From the NCBI GenBank assembly GCA_963808965.1, contig CAWEHU010000012.1, positions 124,001 through 188,000 on the forward strand: a stretch of DNA of 64,000 nt, given 5' to 3'. Origin of the DNA: CAWEHU01 sp963808965. GTDB taxonomy: Bacteria > Pseudomonadota > Alphaproteobacteria > Acetobacterales > Acetobacteraceae. This document shows, piece by piece, positions 45,460-56,097 of this stretch; position 1 is the stretch's first letter; every line of letters starts with the position of its first letter. Below the pieces are notes generated by a model. That model did no database searches and had not been told where the DNA came from. It saw only the letters and a program-made list of their open reading frames with translations. The position numbers were made by a program, and so were the translations under genes.

Positions 45460-46649
45460 TTACGAACGGATCAGTCCGGACAAGGGCGTCACTCCGTCGC
45501 TGCCCGGAAAGACCCGGGACAAGGCGGCGCCTGAAAGACCCAGATGCTGATCGAGCAGTCCCTTCGCGACGGCCCGCAGATCCGTCGTGGGCTGCAAATC
45601 CCGGTTCTCGAACAACTTGCCCGGACCAAGCCCAGGCCAAGTCGCCCGGACCTTGCCGCCGGCGACGGCACCTCCGAGAACGAAGCAAACCGTCCCTGTC
45701 CCGTGATCGGTGCCGCCGGTGCCATTGGCGCGAGCCGTGCGCCCGAACTCCGTCATGACCAGCACCACGGTCTTGGACCACGCATCGCCGAGACTTGTCT
45801 TGAGCGCGGCCATGCCGTCGTCGAGTTGTTTCAGCACCGACCCAAGCCGGCGCACCTGATCCACGTGCGTATCCCAGCCACCGAGCTCCAGGGCCGCGAC
45901 GCGCGGCCCGTCCGGCGCCCGAAGAAAGCGACCGGCCGCGGCCGCCAAACTGGAGAAGCCGGCGCGACGATTGCCAGCCTCGGTGCCCGCCAGCGTCTCG
46001 GCGGCAAAGCCACGTTCCTTCATGCCCTCAGCCATCGCCGGGCCGGTAATCGGATCAGACCGATGCAGCGCGGCGACCTGGAGATACAGATCGGCATCCG
46101 GCGTCGCAAAGCCCTGTGGCGCCCAGCTCCCGACGACGGCCGGACCCCGCAGCAGCAACGGCACCGAGAACCCGACGGCGACGGCGTCCCCAGCCGACTG
46201 CGATCCCGCCACTCGCGGCAAGGCCTGCACGACCCGGTTCAGCCAGCCACTGGTCATGGCGTGGTCGGTCCCGCTCTCGAGGCAGTCCTGGCCTTCGAAG
46301 TGGCTGCGGGTGCGATAGGGGCCGGCGACCGCGTGCAGGGGCAACAACTCTCCGTCTGATACAGTCCGTGCAGGCCCGAAAGTGAGGGGTGCAGGCCGTA
46401 GAAGCTGCCGAGATCGAGCACGCCTCCCTCGCTCCCCGGAGGTGCTCCCACAAGCTCCATCCGGAGCCCGCGCAGGTCCGGGTCCCCGTACGGGACCACG
46501 GCCGCCATGCCGTCCAGCGCCCCCCGCAATATGACGACGACAAACCGCCGGTCCGTCGCGGCCGACGCGAGCGCGAGGCTGGCCGGTCCGAGCGTCGCGG
46601 CCGCGGTGAGCCCGAGCAGGGTAGTGCGCCGTGTGAGACGGGGCGTCAT
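45460..46649 (-). CDS. DUF1501 secreted protein, one-base frameshift near 46350
   Basis: DUF1501 family (sulfatase-like/alkaline-phosphatase fold), with a Tat/Sec-type signal MTPRLTRRTTLLGLTAAATL. Family landmarks are RRFVVVILRGALDGMAAVVP, VAALELGGWDTHVDQ and VMTEFGRTARANGTGGTDHG. After LYQT the frame breaks; adding one G near 46348 (ACGGGAGAG for ACGGAGAG) continues GELLPLHAVAGPYRTRSHFE. The total is then 396 residues. Its start overlaps the DUF1800 stop in ATGA. The pair is widespread; its function is unclear. Confidence 0.85.
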
Positions 46650-47944
46650 CGCCTCTGGAACTCCGGTGAGGAGAGCAGCAGCGTCAGGGCGTCTCGCCGC
46701 GACCCGGCGCGGCGCATTTGCTCGGCGGTGGCGGGGCGGAGGAGCGGGCCGAGGCTTTCGTTGGCGATTTGCAACGGATTCGCTTGGACCATCTGGCCCG
46801 CCAGACTGTATGCCCAATCGACTCGCCGGAGCAGCCCCTCCGGCGCGGCCCACTCAGCGGCATCGTCAGGCCAGCCATTCGGGAGCGGAGCACCGAATAG
46901 CGGTTGGCCGAGCTTCGCATAGATGGGCAGCATCGAGTTTGCGCCCTCGGGTCCCAAATCAACCGACCGCAGGACGGCGATGACATAATCCTGTGGCGAG
47001 CGCAGCTTCTGCATCGGCCGCCACGCCGCCTCCAAGCCGACGCAGGCACGGCTCACAGCGCCGAGATCCCCGCGGCTATCCCTCAGCACGGCTTCGATTC
47101 GGCTCACCGCCGGCCGGGGCGGGTCGTCCGCCACGAAATGGCGCACGAGCTTGGTCGCGAGGAGGCGATGGGTGGCCGGGTGGTCGGCAAGGAAGCCAAG
47201 CGCCATGACGCCGCCCTCCTCCCCCGGCGGGAAGGTCCGGCCCATCAGCGTCTTCTCACCGGGTTCGTGCGCCATCGCCCGGAAGCGAAACCCGGGCGGG
47301 TCCTGGTCGAGCGCGATCGACCAGCCAGTCAGGATGTTGGCGAAGGCCGTGACGTCCGCCTGTGTGTAGCCGGCCTCCGGACCGATCGTGTGCAGCTCCA
47401 TGCATTCGCGCGCCAGATTTTCGTTCAATCCGCGGCCGCGGCGGAGGCCCGCTGGGCTGTTCGGACCAATGGAGACCACGTTGTTCAGGTAAAGCAGCAT
47501 CGCGGGATGCCGCATGACCGCGAGCAGCATGTCCCCGAACCGGCCGGTGACATGGGGACGAATGGCCTCCTGCACGAAGGCGCCGGCGACCGCGGCGCAG
47601 GCGGGCTGGTGCAGGCTGATCGTGAAATGGTTGGTCCAGAAACGGACGAGACGCTCGCGGAAGGGCGCAGCAGTGGTGAGAGAACGGAGCGCCAGCGCGG
47701 CGGCCTCGGCCCGATACACCTCCCGGCTGCGGCTCTGCCCACGGGGCGGCTTCGACGCCCGGTCCTCGCGCAATGCGGCCAGCCCGGCCTCGGCGCTCGG
47801 TGCCGGGGTGAGGCCAGAGTTGGGCGGATCAAGCTGCCCGAGCAGCCAGCCATGCGGATCGGCCGGGAGCGGCTCCTCGCCTCGGCGTCCGAGGCCGAAG
47901 CGGATCAGCGCTTGCGCCGTGTGAGGGTCCATGGCGGAATCCAT
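46646..47944 (-). CDS. DUF1800 family protein
   Basis: 432-residue DUF1800 protein from the ATG at 47944 (the open frame reaches 47974; an ATG at 47932 is also possible). Landmarks are ALIRFGLGRRG, LVRFWTNHFTIS, ENLARECMELHTIGPEAGYT and LLATKLVRHFVADDPP. It always pairs with DUF1501 proteins, here overlapping by four bases. No clear signal peptide is seen. The family function is unknown; a role in making or exporting extracellular structures has been proposed. Confidence 0.9.
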   Translation of the reverse strand: MDSAMDPHTAQALIRFGLGRRGEEPLPADPHGWLLGQLDPPNSGLTPAPSAEAGLAALREDRASKPPRGQSRSREVYRAEAAALALRSLTTAAPFRERLVRFWTNHFTISLHQPACAAVAGAFVQEAIRPHVTGRFGDMLLAVMRHPAMLLYLNNVVSIGPNSPAGLRRGRGLNENLARECMELHTIGPEAGYTQADVTAFANILTGWSIALDQDPPGFRFRAMAHEPGEKTLMGRTFPPGEEGGVMALGFLADHPATHRLLATKLVRHFVADDPPRPAVSRIEAVLRDSRGDLGAVSRACVGLEAAWRPMQKLRSPQDYVIAVLRSVDLGPEGANSMLPIYAKLGQPLFGAPLPNGWPDDAAEWAAPEGLLRRVDWAYSLAGQMVQANPLQIANESLGPLLRPATAEQMRRAGSRRDALTLLLSSPEFQRR

Positions 47945-48160
47945 GAACCCCGCCCGTGTGTCGCACAGTGACAAAGGGTGAAGGCAAGCGAGGCCCGGAA
48001 GGCCCGCGCCGGCGATTCCAAGCTTGCAAAAAGCGGCCTTCTATTCCATCTCACCTGCAGTCGAAGCCGGCTGGACCTATCACTCTCATATGCAGCCGGA
48101 ACATGAGCGGGCGCACGGGACGAGGGTCTCGCCGCGCCCGTCATGGTATGGAGGTTCATC

Positions 48161-50248
48161 GTGTCCGGCACGCCGCTTGAAAAGATCCGCAACATCGGAA
48201 TCACCGCGCATATCGACGCGGGCAAAACCACCACGACGGAGCGCATCCTCTACTACACCGGCGTGTCCCATAAGATCGGCGAGGTGCACGAGGGCAACAC
48301 CACGACCGACTATATGGAGCAGGAGCGCGAGCGCGGCATCACGATCACCTCAGCGGCGGTGACTTGCGAGTGGAAGGACCACCGCATCAACATCATCGAC
48401 ACGCCGGGCCACATCGACTTCAACATCGAGGTGAACCGCTCGCTCCGCGTGCTGGACGGCGCGGTATTCATCATCGAGGGCGTGGCCGGCGTGCAGCCAC
48501 AGTCGGAGACCAACTGGCGCCTGGCCGACCGCTACAACGTTCCGCGCATCATCTTCATCAACAAGCTGGACCGCACCGGCGCCGATTTCTACCGGGCCGC
48601 CGCGACGCTGAAGGAGAAGCTCGACATCGTCGCGCTGCCGTTGCAGCTACCGATCGGTATCGAGGACAAGTTCGTGGGCGTCGTCGATCTCGTGGAGATG
48701 AAGGCGATCGTGTGGGAAGGCGGCGAGCTCGGCGCCAAATACCACGACGAACCAATTCCAGCCGATCTGGAAGAGCAGGCGCGCGAATACCGCCAGCTCC
48801 TGCTCGACACGGCGCTCTCCGTCGACGACGCGGCGATGGAGGAGTATTTCGAACACGGCGACGTTGAGGTCGCCACCCTGAAGCGATGCATCAAGGCCGG
48901 CACGATCAGCGGCGCGTTCCGACCGGTGCTGTGCGGCACCGCCTTCAAGAACAAGGGCGTGCAGCCGCTATTGGACGCGGTGCTCGACTATCTTCCCTCT
49001 CCCGTGGACGTGCCTGGCATCAGCATCGCCGCCGAGGAGGGCGAAGAAGACGGGGAACACTCCGACCGCCGCCGGATCAAGGCCGACCCGAACGCGCCGT
49101 TCGCCGGCCTCGCCTTCAAGATCATCAATGACAAATACGGCACGCTGACCTTTGTGCGCGTGTACGCCGGCACCCTGAAATCCGGCGACATGGTGCTCAA
49201 CACGACGAAGGGTCATCGCGAGCGCATCGGACGGATGTTCCAGATGCACGCGGACAAGCGGCAGGAGATAAAGGAGGTTTCGGCCGGCGACATCGCGGCC
49301 TTCGTCGGATTGAAGGACACGGCCACCGGCGACACGCTGGCGAGCAGCGCCGACCCAGTGGTGCTTGAGCGCATGGCGTTCCCGGTGCCGGTCATCGACA
49401 TCTCGGTGGAGCCGAAGACCAAGGAGTCGGTCGAGAAGATGACTCTCGGCTTGCAGAAGCTCGCGGGCGAGGACCCCTCGCTCCGGCTGCGCACCGACCA
49501 GGAGACGGGCCAGACGATCCTGTCCGGCATGGGCGAGCTTCACCTCGAGATCATCATCGACCGTCTGCGCCGGGAGTACAACGTCGAGGCGGATATCGGC
49601 GCCCCGCAGGTGGCGTATCGCGAGACGATCACGCGCCCTCATACGGAAACCTACACGCACAAGAAGCAGACGGGCGGCTCGGGCCAGTACGCCGAGGTCA
49701 AGGTCGCCTTCGAGCCGCAGGAGCGCAACAAGGGCATTGTGTTCGAGAACGCGGTGGTAGGCGGCTCGGTCCCGCGCGAATACATCCCCGCGGTCGAGAA
49801 GGGGATCAGGATGCAGGCCGATACCGGCGTGCTCGCCGGGTTCCCGACCGTCGACTTCAAATACACCCTTCTCGATGGCAAGTACCATGACGTCGATTCA
49901 TCGGCGCTCGCCTTCGAGATCGCCGCGAAGGCCTGTTTCCGTGACGGGATGAAGAAGGCCGGCCCGATCATCCTCGAGCCCATCATGGACGTGGAAGTCA
50001 CGACGCCGCAGGACCATGTGGGCGACGTGGTGGGTGACCTGAACCGGCGCCGCGGCATGATCCAAAGCCAGGAAAGCTCCGGCTCCACCGTGATCGTCCG
50101 CGCGCATGTTCCCTTGAAGGAAATGTTCGGCTACATTTCCGACCTCAGGAGCATGACCAAGGGACGCGCCTCCTTCACGATGCAGTTCCACCATTACGAT
50201 CCGGTGCCGCGGAACATCGCGGACGAGATCATGGCAAAGAGCGCGTGA
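48161..50248 (+). CDS. fusA: Translation elongation factor G
   Basis: 695-residue GTPase that drives ribosomal translocation. G1 [16 protein letters not shown]2 [10 protein letters not shown]3 DTPGHIDF, G4 [10 protein letters not shown]; domain IV-V features ([32 protein letters not shown]) are complete. The GTG at 48161 has GGAGG six bases upstream, better than the ATG at 48143. It stands alone, not with rpsL-rpsG-tuf, so it could be the single copy moved or a second EF-G. Confidence 0.93.
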   Translation: MSGTPLEKIRNIGITAHIDAGKTTTTERILYYTGVSHKIGEVHEGNTTTDYMEQERERGITITSAAVTCEWKDHRINIIDTPGHIDFNIEVNRSLRVLDGAVFIIEGVAGVQPQSETNWRLADRYNVPRIIFINKLDRTGADFYRAAATLKEKLDIVALPLQLPIGIEDKFVGVVDLVEMKAIVWEGGELGAKYHDEPIPADLEEQAREYRQLLLDTALSVDDAAMEEYFEHGDVEVATLKRCIKAGTISGAFRPVLCGTAFKNKGVQPLLDAVLDYLPSPVDVPGISIAAEEGEEDGEHSDRRRIKADPNAPFAGLAFKIINDKYGTLTFVRVYAGTLKSGDMVLNTTKGHRERIGRMFQMHADKRQEIKEVSAGDIAAFVGLKDTATGDTLASSADPVVLERMAFPVPVIDISVEPKTKESVEKMTLGLQKLAGEDPSLRLRTDQETGQTILSGMGELHLEIIIDRLRREYNVEADIGAPQVAYRETITRPHTETYTHKKQTGGSGQYAEVKVAFEPQERNKGIVFENAVVGGSVPREYIPAVEKGIRMQADTGVLAGFPTVDFKYTLLDGKYHDVDSSALAFEIAAKACFRDGMKKAGPIILEPIMDVEVTTPQDHVGDVVGDLNRRRGMIQSQESSGSTVIVRAHVPLKEMFGYISDLRSMTKGRASFTMQFHHYDPVPRNIADEIMAKSA

Positions 50249-50268
50249 GTGTCGTGGTGAGGGCCTGA

Positions 50269-50589
50269 ATGCAGGCGCCCCGTCTGCACTGGACGCGGGG
50301 CCGCAGGGGAGAGGGGGCCGGGGAGGCCAGAACCCTCGAATGGATCGGTTGCGACGACGCGGGCGAGACCATCGCCCGCGTCGTCCGCGTCCGGGGGCCA
50401 TTATGGACCGGTTGGCGGACCTACCGAGCGGTCGCGCTCGACGATGATGCCCGGATTGTCGAGCTGCGGCCCGGCGAGCCACCGGACGGCGCGGGTTGGC
50501 TCGCCTGTGTCGGCGGCCAAGTCGTGGGCCGCGCCGCGCTGCCGCTGCAAGCCGTCCGCACCGCCGAGGCCGCGCTGGGCGGGGATTGA
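50269..50589 (+). CDS. Hypothetical protein (106 aa)
   Basis: Unrecognised small protein, rich in Arg/Gly/Ala/Trp, beginning MQAPRLHWTRGRRGEGAGE. Its middle has alternating hydrophobic and acidic residues (YRAVALDDDARIVELRPGE), consistent with a small beta-rich fold. It lies 20 bp after fusA in the same direction. The coding status is moderately supported by the natural sequence from about residue 20 and by lack of a better frame on the other strand. Confidence 0.5.
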   Translation: MQAPRLHWTRGRRGEGAGEARTLEWIGCDDAGETIARVVRVRGPLWTGWRTYRAVALDDDARIVELRPGEPPDGAGWLACVGGQVVGRAALPLQAVRTAEAALGGD

Positions 50590-50702
50590 TTGCTTGCACA
50601 CGGAGCCAGCGCGGCTGGTCCGGCCTGGCATCTTCTCGGTCATCGAGTGCGCCGCATTCGGCCACGCAGAAAATCCGGGTGCCTTAGGAATGAGACACCC
50701 GC

Positions 50703-51974
50703 CTATTCGAGCAGTCCGGCCCCGGAGAAACCCCCGAACACGCCAAGGCCTGTCGTCAGCGCCGAGACGGCAATCACGAGCCAAAGATACGCCCCCTTGA
50801 GCCGGTGCGATCGCGGTAACGCCTTCACGGCGAGCGCGATCAGCAATCCGAGCACGAGCGGCAGCATCAGCGCGTTCATCACCTGCACGCCGACATTCAG
50901 CGAGACCAGGTTCGGCCAGACCGCCACGAGGATCGTGCCGCCCGCGACGCACAGCGTGTAGACGCCATAGAACCAGCGTGCTTCCAGCGGATGGTGTTCG
51001 AGCGAGCGGCGGTAGCCCGCGACTTCGCCGAGGCCCCAGGCGAACGCGAGCGAGCACACGATCGCCGCCACCATGCCGGCGCCGAGCACGCCGAGGCCGA
51101 ACACGAGATGGCCCATGCTGGCACCGAGAAACGGCGTCAGCGCCTGGCTCATCTGTCCCACCGACGTCAGCGATGTATCCGGATTCGTCGCCCCGATCGT
51201 GGCGGCACAGGCGACCAGAACGGCGATCATGACGAGTTGCGTGATCACGGCCCCGAGCGCGGTATCCCAACGCGCCGCGCCATAATGCTCGAAGCGCAGT
51301 CCCTTATCGGCGATCGCCGATTGCTGGTAGAAGATCATCCACGGCATGATGACGGCGCCGATGTTCGCCGCTGCCAGGTACAGATAATCCTTGTCGGCGA
51401 AAGGTATATCGAAGCTTCCTGCGAGAACCGCCCGTGGCCCCGGGTGCGCCGCCCAGGCCACGCCGAAGAAAGCGAACTCGAAGAGGCCGACGACGATCGC
51501 GACACGCTCGACACGCCGGTAGGACCCGGTAAGCACCACGACCAGCAACGCGGCGGCGGCAATCGGCAAGGTGACCGTGCGCGACACGCCATAGAGCTCG
51601 CCCACGCCGGCCACGCCGGAGAACTCGGTCAGCAACGCTCCGATCGTCGCCACGCCCAAACCGAGAGCGGAAATCCAGGCCCAGAATGGCCCGAACGTCT
51701 CCCGGATCAGCTCGCCATGACCGCGGCCGGTGAAGATGCCGAGCCGCACCGTCAACTCCTGGACCATGTACAGGATCGGCACCAGCAGAGCCTGAAGCAG
51801 CAGCAGCCGATAACCCCATTGCACACCGCTCTGCCCGGCGGTGATTACGCTGCCCACGTCGGTATCGGCCAGCATCACGACCAGGCCAGGACCGAAGACG
51901 GCGAGGGACCGGGCCAGTCGCGGGCGAGCCAATGGTTTTGAAACCTCGCTCGTGCGGGCGGGCGGGGGCGACAT
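50703..51974 (-). CDS. Nramp-like divalent-metal transporter with altered metal-site motifs
   Basis: 423-residue membrane protein of the Nramp/SLC11 superfamily, about eleven helices, starting at the ATG at 51974. It begins [15 protein letters not shown], and helix 1 reads [17 protein letters not shown]. Where canonical Nramp proteins have DPGN in helix 1, this has DTDVGS. In helix 6 the usual MPH motif is replaced by [10 protein letters not shown]. Those residues contact manganese or iron, so the substrate may differ, as in Nramp-related magnesium transporters. It is divergent from cysS. Confidence 0.8.
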   Translation of the reverse strand: MSPPPARTSEVSKPLARPRLARSLAVFGPGLVVMLADTDVGSVITAGQSGVQWGYRLLLLQALLVPILYMVQELTVRLGIFTGRGHGELIRETFGPFWAWISALGLGVATIGALLTEFSGVAGVGELYGVSRTVTLPIAAAALLVVVLTGSYRRVERVAIVVGLFEFAFFGVAWAAHPGPRAVLAGSFDIPFADKDYLYLAAANIGAVIMPWMIFYQQSAIADKGLRFEHYGAARWDTALGAVITQLVMIAVLVACAATIGATNPDTSLTSVGQMSQALTPFLGASMGHLVFGLGVLGAGMVAAIVCSLAFAWGLGEVAGYRRSLEHHPLEARWFYGVYTLCVAGGTILVAVWPNLVSLNVGVQVMNALMLPLVLGLLIALAVKALPRSHRLKGAYLWLVIAVSALTTGLGVFGGFSGAGLLE

Positions 51975-52147
51975 GGAAGAGTCCGGGGATCGATCCACCG
52001 CTGCCCTCACCTGCACTGAAAGTGCGAAGCACTCGCAAGAAACTTGGGCGTAGCGTGCCGGCCTTACGTGTGTCAATCGCGCACGCCGGCGTTGATTTGC
52101 CGTCTGGCTTGGCTGACAAAGCGCCATCCGTGACGAGACGCGACCCG

Positions 52148-53496
52148 ATGCCAGAGCTTTTCCTCCACAACAGCCTGACCCGCCGGAAGGAGCGGTTCGA
52201 GCCGATCGAGCCTGGTCATGTGCGCATGTATGTGTGCGGTCCCACTGTCTACGATCTGGCGCATATCGGTAATGCGCGGGCGATGGTCGTGTTCGACGTG
52301 CTCTACCGCGTGCTACGGGCCCTCTATTCGCGCGTGACCTATGTGCGCAACATCACCGACGTGGACGACAAGATCAACGAGCGCGCGAGGGAGCGCAACG
52401 AGCCCATCGGCGCGATCACTCGACGGACCACCGCGGATTTCCACACCGACATGGCGGCGCTCGACTGTCTGCCGCCCGACCTGGAGCCGCGTGCGACCGC
52501 GCACATCGCGGAGATGATCGCGCTTATCGAGCGGCTGATCGCCTCGGGCCACGCCTATGTCGCGGATGGGCATGTGTTGTTTTCCGTACCGAGCTTCCCC
52601 GAGTACGGCCGGCTCTCGGGGTTCAGTCCGGATGAGCTCGTGGCTGGCGCGCGGGTGGAGGTCGCGCCCTACAAGCAGGACTCGGGCGATTTCGTGTTGT
52701 GGAAGCCCTCCACGCCGGATCTGCCCGGCTGGGAAAGCCCGTGGGGATTCGGGCGGCCGGGATGGCATATCGAGTGCAGCGCCATGTCCTGGCGCTATCT
52801 CGGCGAGACGTTCGATATTCACGGCGGCGGACGCGACCTGATCTTTCCGCACCATGAAAACGAGATCGCGCAGAGTCTGTGCGCTTTCCCGGAAAGTCAT
52901 TTCGCGCGCGTGTGGCTGCATAACGGCATGCTCCGGGTGAACGGCGAGAAGATGTCGAAAAGTCTCGGCAACTTCTTCACGGTCCGCGACGTGCTGGCGC
53001 GCGCTCCTGGCGAGGCGGTGCGCCTTCTGCTTTTGCGCGCGCACTACCGGGCGGAGCTGGATTTCTCCGACGCGGGACTCGCGGAAGCACGGCGCGAACT
53101 GGACCGGTTCTACCGCGCGCTGGAGCGCCATCCGGGGAGCGAGAGAACGGATGCGCCGCCAGCGGCGGTGCTGGAGCCTCTCTGCGATGATCTGAATACG
53201 CCCCTGGCCCTCGCCGGTTTGCACGCGCTCGCGGATGCGGCTCTGGCGGGCGATGCCGATGCGGCAAGCGGGCTGCGCGAAGCGGGCGCGATTCTCGGGA
53301 TTTGCGGCAGGATCCCGGTGCGTGGTTTCGGGGTGGGTCCGACGATCCGCGGATCGAAGCCGCGATCGCCGCTCGGCTGGAGGCGCGCAAGAGCCGCGAT
53401 TTTGCCCGCGCCGACGCGATACGCGCGGATCTCGCCGCGGAGGGTATTGTGCTGGAGGACGGACCCCAAGGCACCACTTGGCGCCGCGCCTCGTGA
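52148..53496 (+). CDS. cysS: Cysteinyl-tRNA synthetase, frameshift near 53306
   Basis: Class I synthetase charging tRNA-Cys. Zinc and HIGH regions [20 protein letters not shown] (HIGN form); zinc ligands in WHIECSAMS and [16 protein letters not shown] in [13 protein letters not shown]. The frame leaves the family after GAILGICG. Adding one G near 53306 (GGG for GG) continues [20 protein letters not shown] to the normal C-terminus. Total 449 residues. cysS is normally essential and single copy, so the lesion is probably a consensus error. Confidence 0.93.
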
Positions 53497-53507
53497 AGGA
53501 GACATTC

Positions 53508-53879
53508 ATGCGACTAGCTTCCGCCCTGCTCGCTGGGCTCCTGGCGGCGTCCCCGGCGCTGGCCCAACCCATGCCGGGAATGCAACAGACAGCGCCACCC
53601 GCCGCCGGTGAAGCGCCGTCGACGTCCGCCTACAAGCAGGCGATGCAGACGATGAACGCGGACATGAACGTCGAGTACACGGGCAACGCCGACCGCGATT
53701 TCGTCGCCGTCATGATCCCGCATCATCAGGGCGCCATGGATATGGCGCGGGTGGAGTTGCATTACGGCAACGACCCGGAGCTGCGCCGGCTCGCCCGGCA
53801 GATCGTGGCGTCGCAGCAAAAGGAGATCGCGCTGATGCGCCGCTGGCAGGCCAAGCACGGCGAGAAGCACGCGCGATGA
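53508..53879 (+). CDS. DUF305 periplasmic protein
   Basis: 123-residue exported protein (signal [20 protein letters not shown]). The DUF305 four-helix core shows [20 protein letters not shown], with the HHQGA motif, and [18 protein letters not shown]. Such ferritin-like proteins often bind copper or other metals through Met and His; this one is Met-rich near the N-terminus ([16 protein letters not shown]). It lies 11 bp after cysS and before the TrmJ-type gene. Confidence 0.9.
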   Translation: MRLASALLAGLLAASPALAQPMPGMQQTAPPAAGEAPSTSAYKQAMQTMNADMNVEYTGNADRDFVAVMIPHHQGAMDMARVELHYGNDPELRRLARQIVASQQKEIALMRRWQAKHGEKHAR

Positions 53880-53889
53880 GGTTCGCCCG

Positions 53890-54699
53890 ATGACCGGGCG
53901 GGATGGGGGTGCGGATCTCGCTCCCATCGGCAACAGTCCCGTGGTGGTTCTGGTCCGGCCGCAGCTTGCCGACAATATCGGGGCAGTTGCGCGCGCCATG
54001 GCGAATGGCGGGCTATTCCACCTCCGGCTCGTCGGGCCGCGCGACGGGTGGCCGCAGGAGAAAGCCTGGCCGAACTCGTCGGGCGCGGATCGCATTCTCG
54101 ACGCGGCGACCGTGCATGGCTCGGTTGCTGATGCGGTGGTCGATCTCCACCACGTGTTCGCGACCTGCCCGCGCCCGCGCCATATCGTCAAGCCGGTGCT
54201 GACCGCGCGCGGGGCGGCGGCCGAGCTGCGGGCGATCTGTGCGCGGGATCTCCGCGTTGGCATCCTGTTCGGTCCCGAGCGCGCCGGCCTCGATAATGAC
54301 GACATGGCGGAAGCCGACACGCTGGTGCGCTACCCGCTGAATCCCGGTTTCATGTCGCTCAATCTGGCGCAGGCGGTGATGGTGATGGCCTACGAGTGGT
54401 GGACCGCCGCCGATCCGACGCTGCCGCGCACGCTGATGACGAACGAAACGCGCGTCGCGAACAAGGCGGAGCTGGACAACTTCCTCGCCCATCTCGTGGA
54501 CCAGCTCGATGCCTGCGGTTTCCTGCGCAACCAGCCGAAGCGTCCGGGCATGGTGCGCAATATCCGCCACTTCTTCCAGCGCGGCGAGGTGACCGAGCAG
54601 GAGCTGCGCACCCTGCACGGCATCGTCACGGAACTCGCGATCGGCCGCCGCCAGCGCGGGCGGCTGGAAGCGGACATGATTGAGCCGAACAGTGATTGA
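53890..54699 (+). CDS. trmJ: tRNA 2'-O-methyltransferase TrmJ
   Basis: 269-residue SPOUT methyltransferase modifying ribose at tRNA position 32. Motifs: VVLVRPQLADNIGAVARAM, ILFGPERAGLDNDD and the knotted C-terminus YPLNPGFMSLNLAQAVMVMAYEWW. A C-terminal helical tail of about 85 residues follows, typical of TrmJ. It starts 10 bp after the DUF305 gene. Confidence 0.93.
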   Translation: MTGRDGGADLAPIGNSPVVVLVRPQLADNIGAVARAMANGGLFHLRLVGPRDGWPQEKAWPNSSGADRILDAATVHGSVADAVVDLHHVFATCPRPRHIVKPVLTARGAAAELRAICARDLRVGILFGPERAGLDNDDMAEADTLVRYPLNPGFMSLNLAQAVMVMAYEWWTAADPTLPRTLMTNETRVANKAELDNFLAHLVDQLDACGFLRNQPKRPGMVRNIRHFFQRGEVTEQELRTLHGIVTELAIGRRQRGRLEADMIEPNSD

Positions 54700-54717
54700 G
54701 GGAATGCAGGGGGTTCG

Positions 54718-54921
54718 TCAGCCCAACTGCCCCGCCAGCCGCCGAGCCATGATCCAGCCCACGAGACCCGAGGCGGGAGCACCGGGAAGCATGATCAGCC
54801 AGCCGAGCGGCTGTCCGTTGATGATCAGGTCCATGCCGATGCCGAGCATCATCCCACCGATGAGACCGCCGGAGACCCCGGCCGCGACGCCGAGCCAGAT
54901 GATGTCGCCTCGCTGGACCAT
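54718..54921 (-). CDS. Small membrane protein (67 aa)
   Basis: 67-residue protein with two Gly-rich hydrophobic helices (GVAAGVSGGLIGGMMLGI and WLIMLPGAPASGLVGWIMA) and a short basic tail. The ATG is at 54921. It lies between the convergent trmJ and the rpsD leader. Unrecognised, but similar two-helix proteins are common in this position class; the hydrophobic pattern supports coding. Confidence 0.6.
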   Translation of the reverse strand: MVQRGDIIWLGVAAGVSGGLIGGMMLGIGMDLIINGQPLGWLIMLPGAPASGLVGWIMARRLAGQLG

Positions 54922-55098
54922 GCGGGGCGTTTATGGGCCGGCCGTATGTTTGACAAGACCGGCCGGTGTCCGTAAGAGCCGGCGCATTGCCGGGAACGCG
55001 GCCGGGCTTTCGGGGCCCGCGCCCGCCGCGCGCGCGACGTGCGGCCTACCGGTCGCAACAAGCCAACCTGTTTGGCACAGAAGAAGAGGGCAACGCGC

Positions 55099-55713
55099 AT
55101 GACCAAGCGCGCCGAGAGCAAGTACAAAATCAATCGCCGCCTGGGCGTGAATCTCTGGGGGCGGCCGAAATCCCCCATCAACAAGCGCGACTACGGGCCA
55201 GGCCAGCACGGGCAGCGGCGAAAGAAGCCGAGCGACTTCGGCGTGCAGCTGATGGCCAAGCAGAAGCTGAAAGGCTACTACGGCAACATCAGCGAAAAGC
55301 AGTTCCGCAAATACTATGAGGAAGCGACGCGCCGGAAGGGCGACACTTCGGAGAACCTGATCGAGCTCCTGGAGCGCCGGCTCGACGCCGTCTGCTATCG
55401 CATGAAGTTTGCCATGACGCCGTTCGCCGCGCGCCAGTTCGTCTCGCACGGCCACCTGCTGGTGAACGGGAAGAGGGTGAACATCCCATCCTTCCTCGTG
55501 CGCGACGGCGACGTGATCGAGGTGAAGGACAAGTCCAAACAGCTCGCGGTGGTGCTGGACGCGGCTCAGACCACCGAGCGCGACGTGCCCGAGTATCTCG
55601 AAGTCGACCATCGCGCCATGAAAGGCCGTTTCGCCCGCTCGCCGAAGCTGACCGACGTGCCCTATCCGGTGCAGATGGAGCCGAACCTGGTGGTGGAGTT
55701 CTACTCGCGCTGA
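55099..55713 (+). CDS. rpsD: 30S ribosomal protein S4
   Basis: 204-residue S4, a primary 16S rRNA binder. Start [20 protein letters not shown]; family landmarks [20 protein letters not shown] and the S4 RNA-binding domain [20 protein letters not shown] ... [20 protein letters not shown]. The ATG at 55099 is chosen over upstream in-frame starts because it matches the family N-terminus. It stands alone, as in many alphaproteobacteria. Confidence 0.97.
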   Translation: MTKRAESKYKINRRLGVNLWGRPKSPINKRDYGPGQHGQRRKKPSDFGVQLMAKQKLKGYYGNISEKQFRKYYEEATRRKGDTSENLIELLERRLDAVCYRMKFAMTPFAARQFVSHGHLLVNGKRVNIPSFLVRDGDVIEVKDKSKQLAVVLDAAQTTERDVPEYLEVDHRAMKGRFARSPKLTDVPYPVQMEPNLVVEFYSR

Positions 55714-55728
55714 TCCGAGCCCGGTGCG

Positions 55729-56031
55729 ATGCCGGACCAGATTGAACCGGGCGGTCCGGGCGCCTATCCTTCCGGTATGGAAGCTCGGGTCACCGTGCTG
55801 GAGGAGATCGCCGCCTCCACGAAGGTAGCGATCAACGACCTGCGCGCCGAAATGCGCCAGCTCCGGTCGGACATGATTCAGGAGATGCGCCAGCTTCGGA
55901 CAGACATGCAGCATGAATTCAGAAGTCTGCGTGGCGAGCACCGGTCCGATTTCCGTTGGCTACTCGGCATCATGCTCGGTGGCTTCGCCGGGCTCCTGGG
56001 CGTGATGGCGCACGGCTTCCACTGGCTCTGA
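55729..56031 (+). CDS. Small coiled-coil membrane protein
   Basis: 100 residues. About residues 17-75 form a heptad-repeat coiled coil rich in Arg/Asp/Met/Leu (AEMRQLRSDMIQEMRQLRTD). A single C-terminal membrane helix follows (LLGIMLGGFAGLLGVMAHGF). The pattern resembles short DUF1640-like or bacterial tail-anchored coiled-coil proteins. It begins 15 bp after rpsD. Function unknown. Confidence 0.75.
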   Translation: MPDQIEPGGPGAYPSGMEARVTVLEEIAASTKVAINDLRAEMRQLRSDMIQEMRQLRTDMQHEFRSLRGEHRSDFRWLLGIMLGGFAGLLGVMAHGFHWL

Positions 56032-56097
56032 GGTTCGCCCATATACGATCGCGACCGCGCCGGGCGCCCTCGTCCGGCGTTTCGCTTTGAGGACCCG

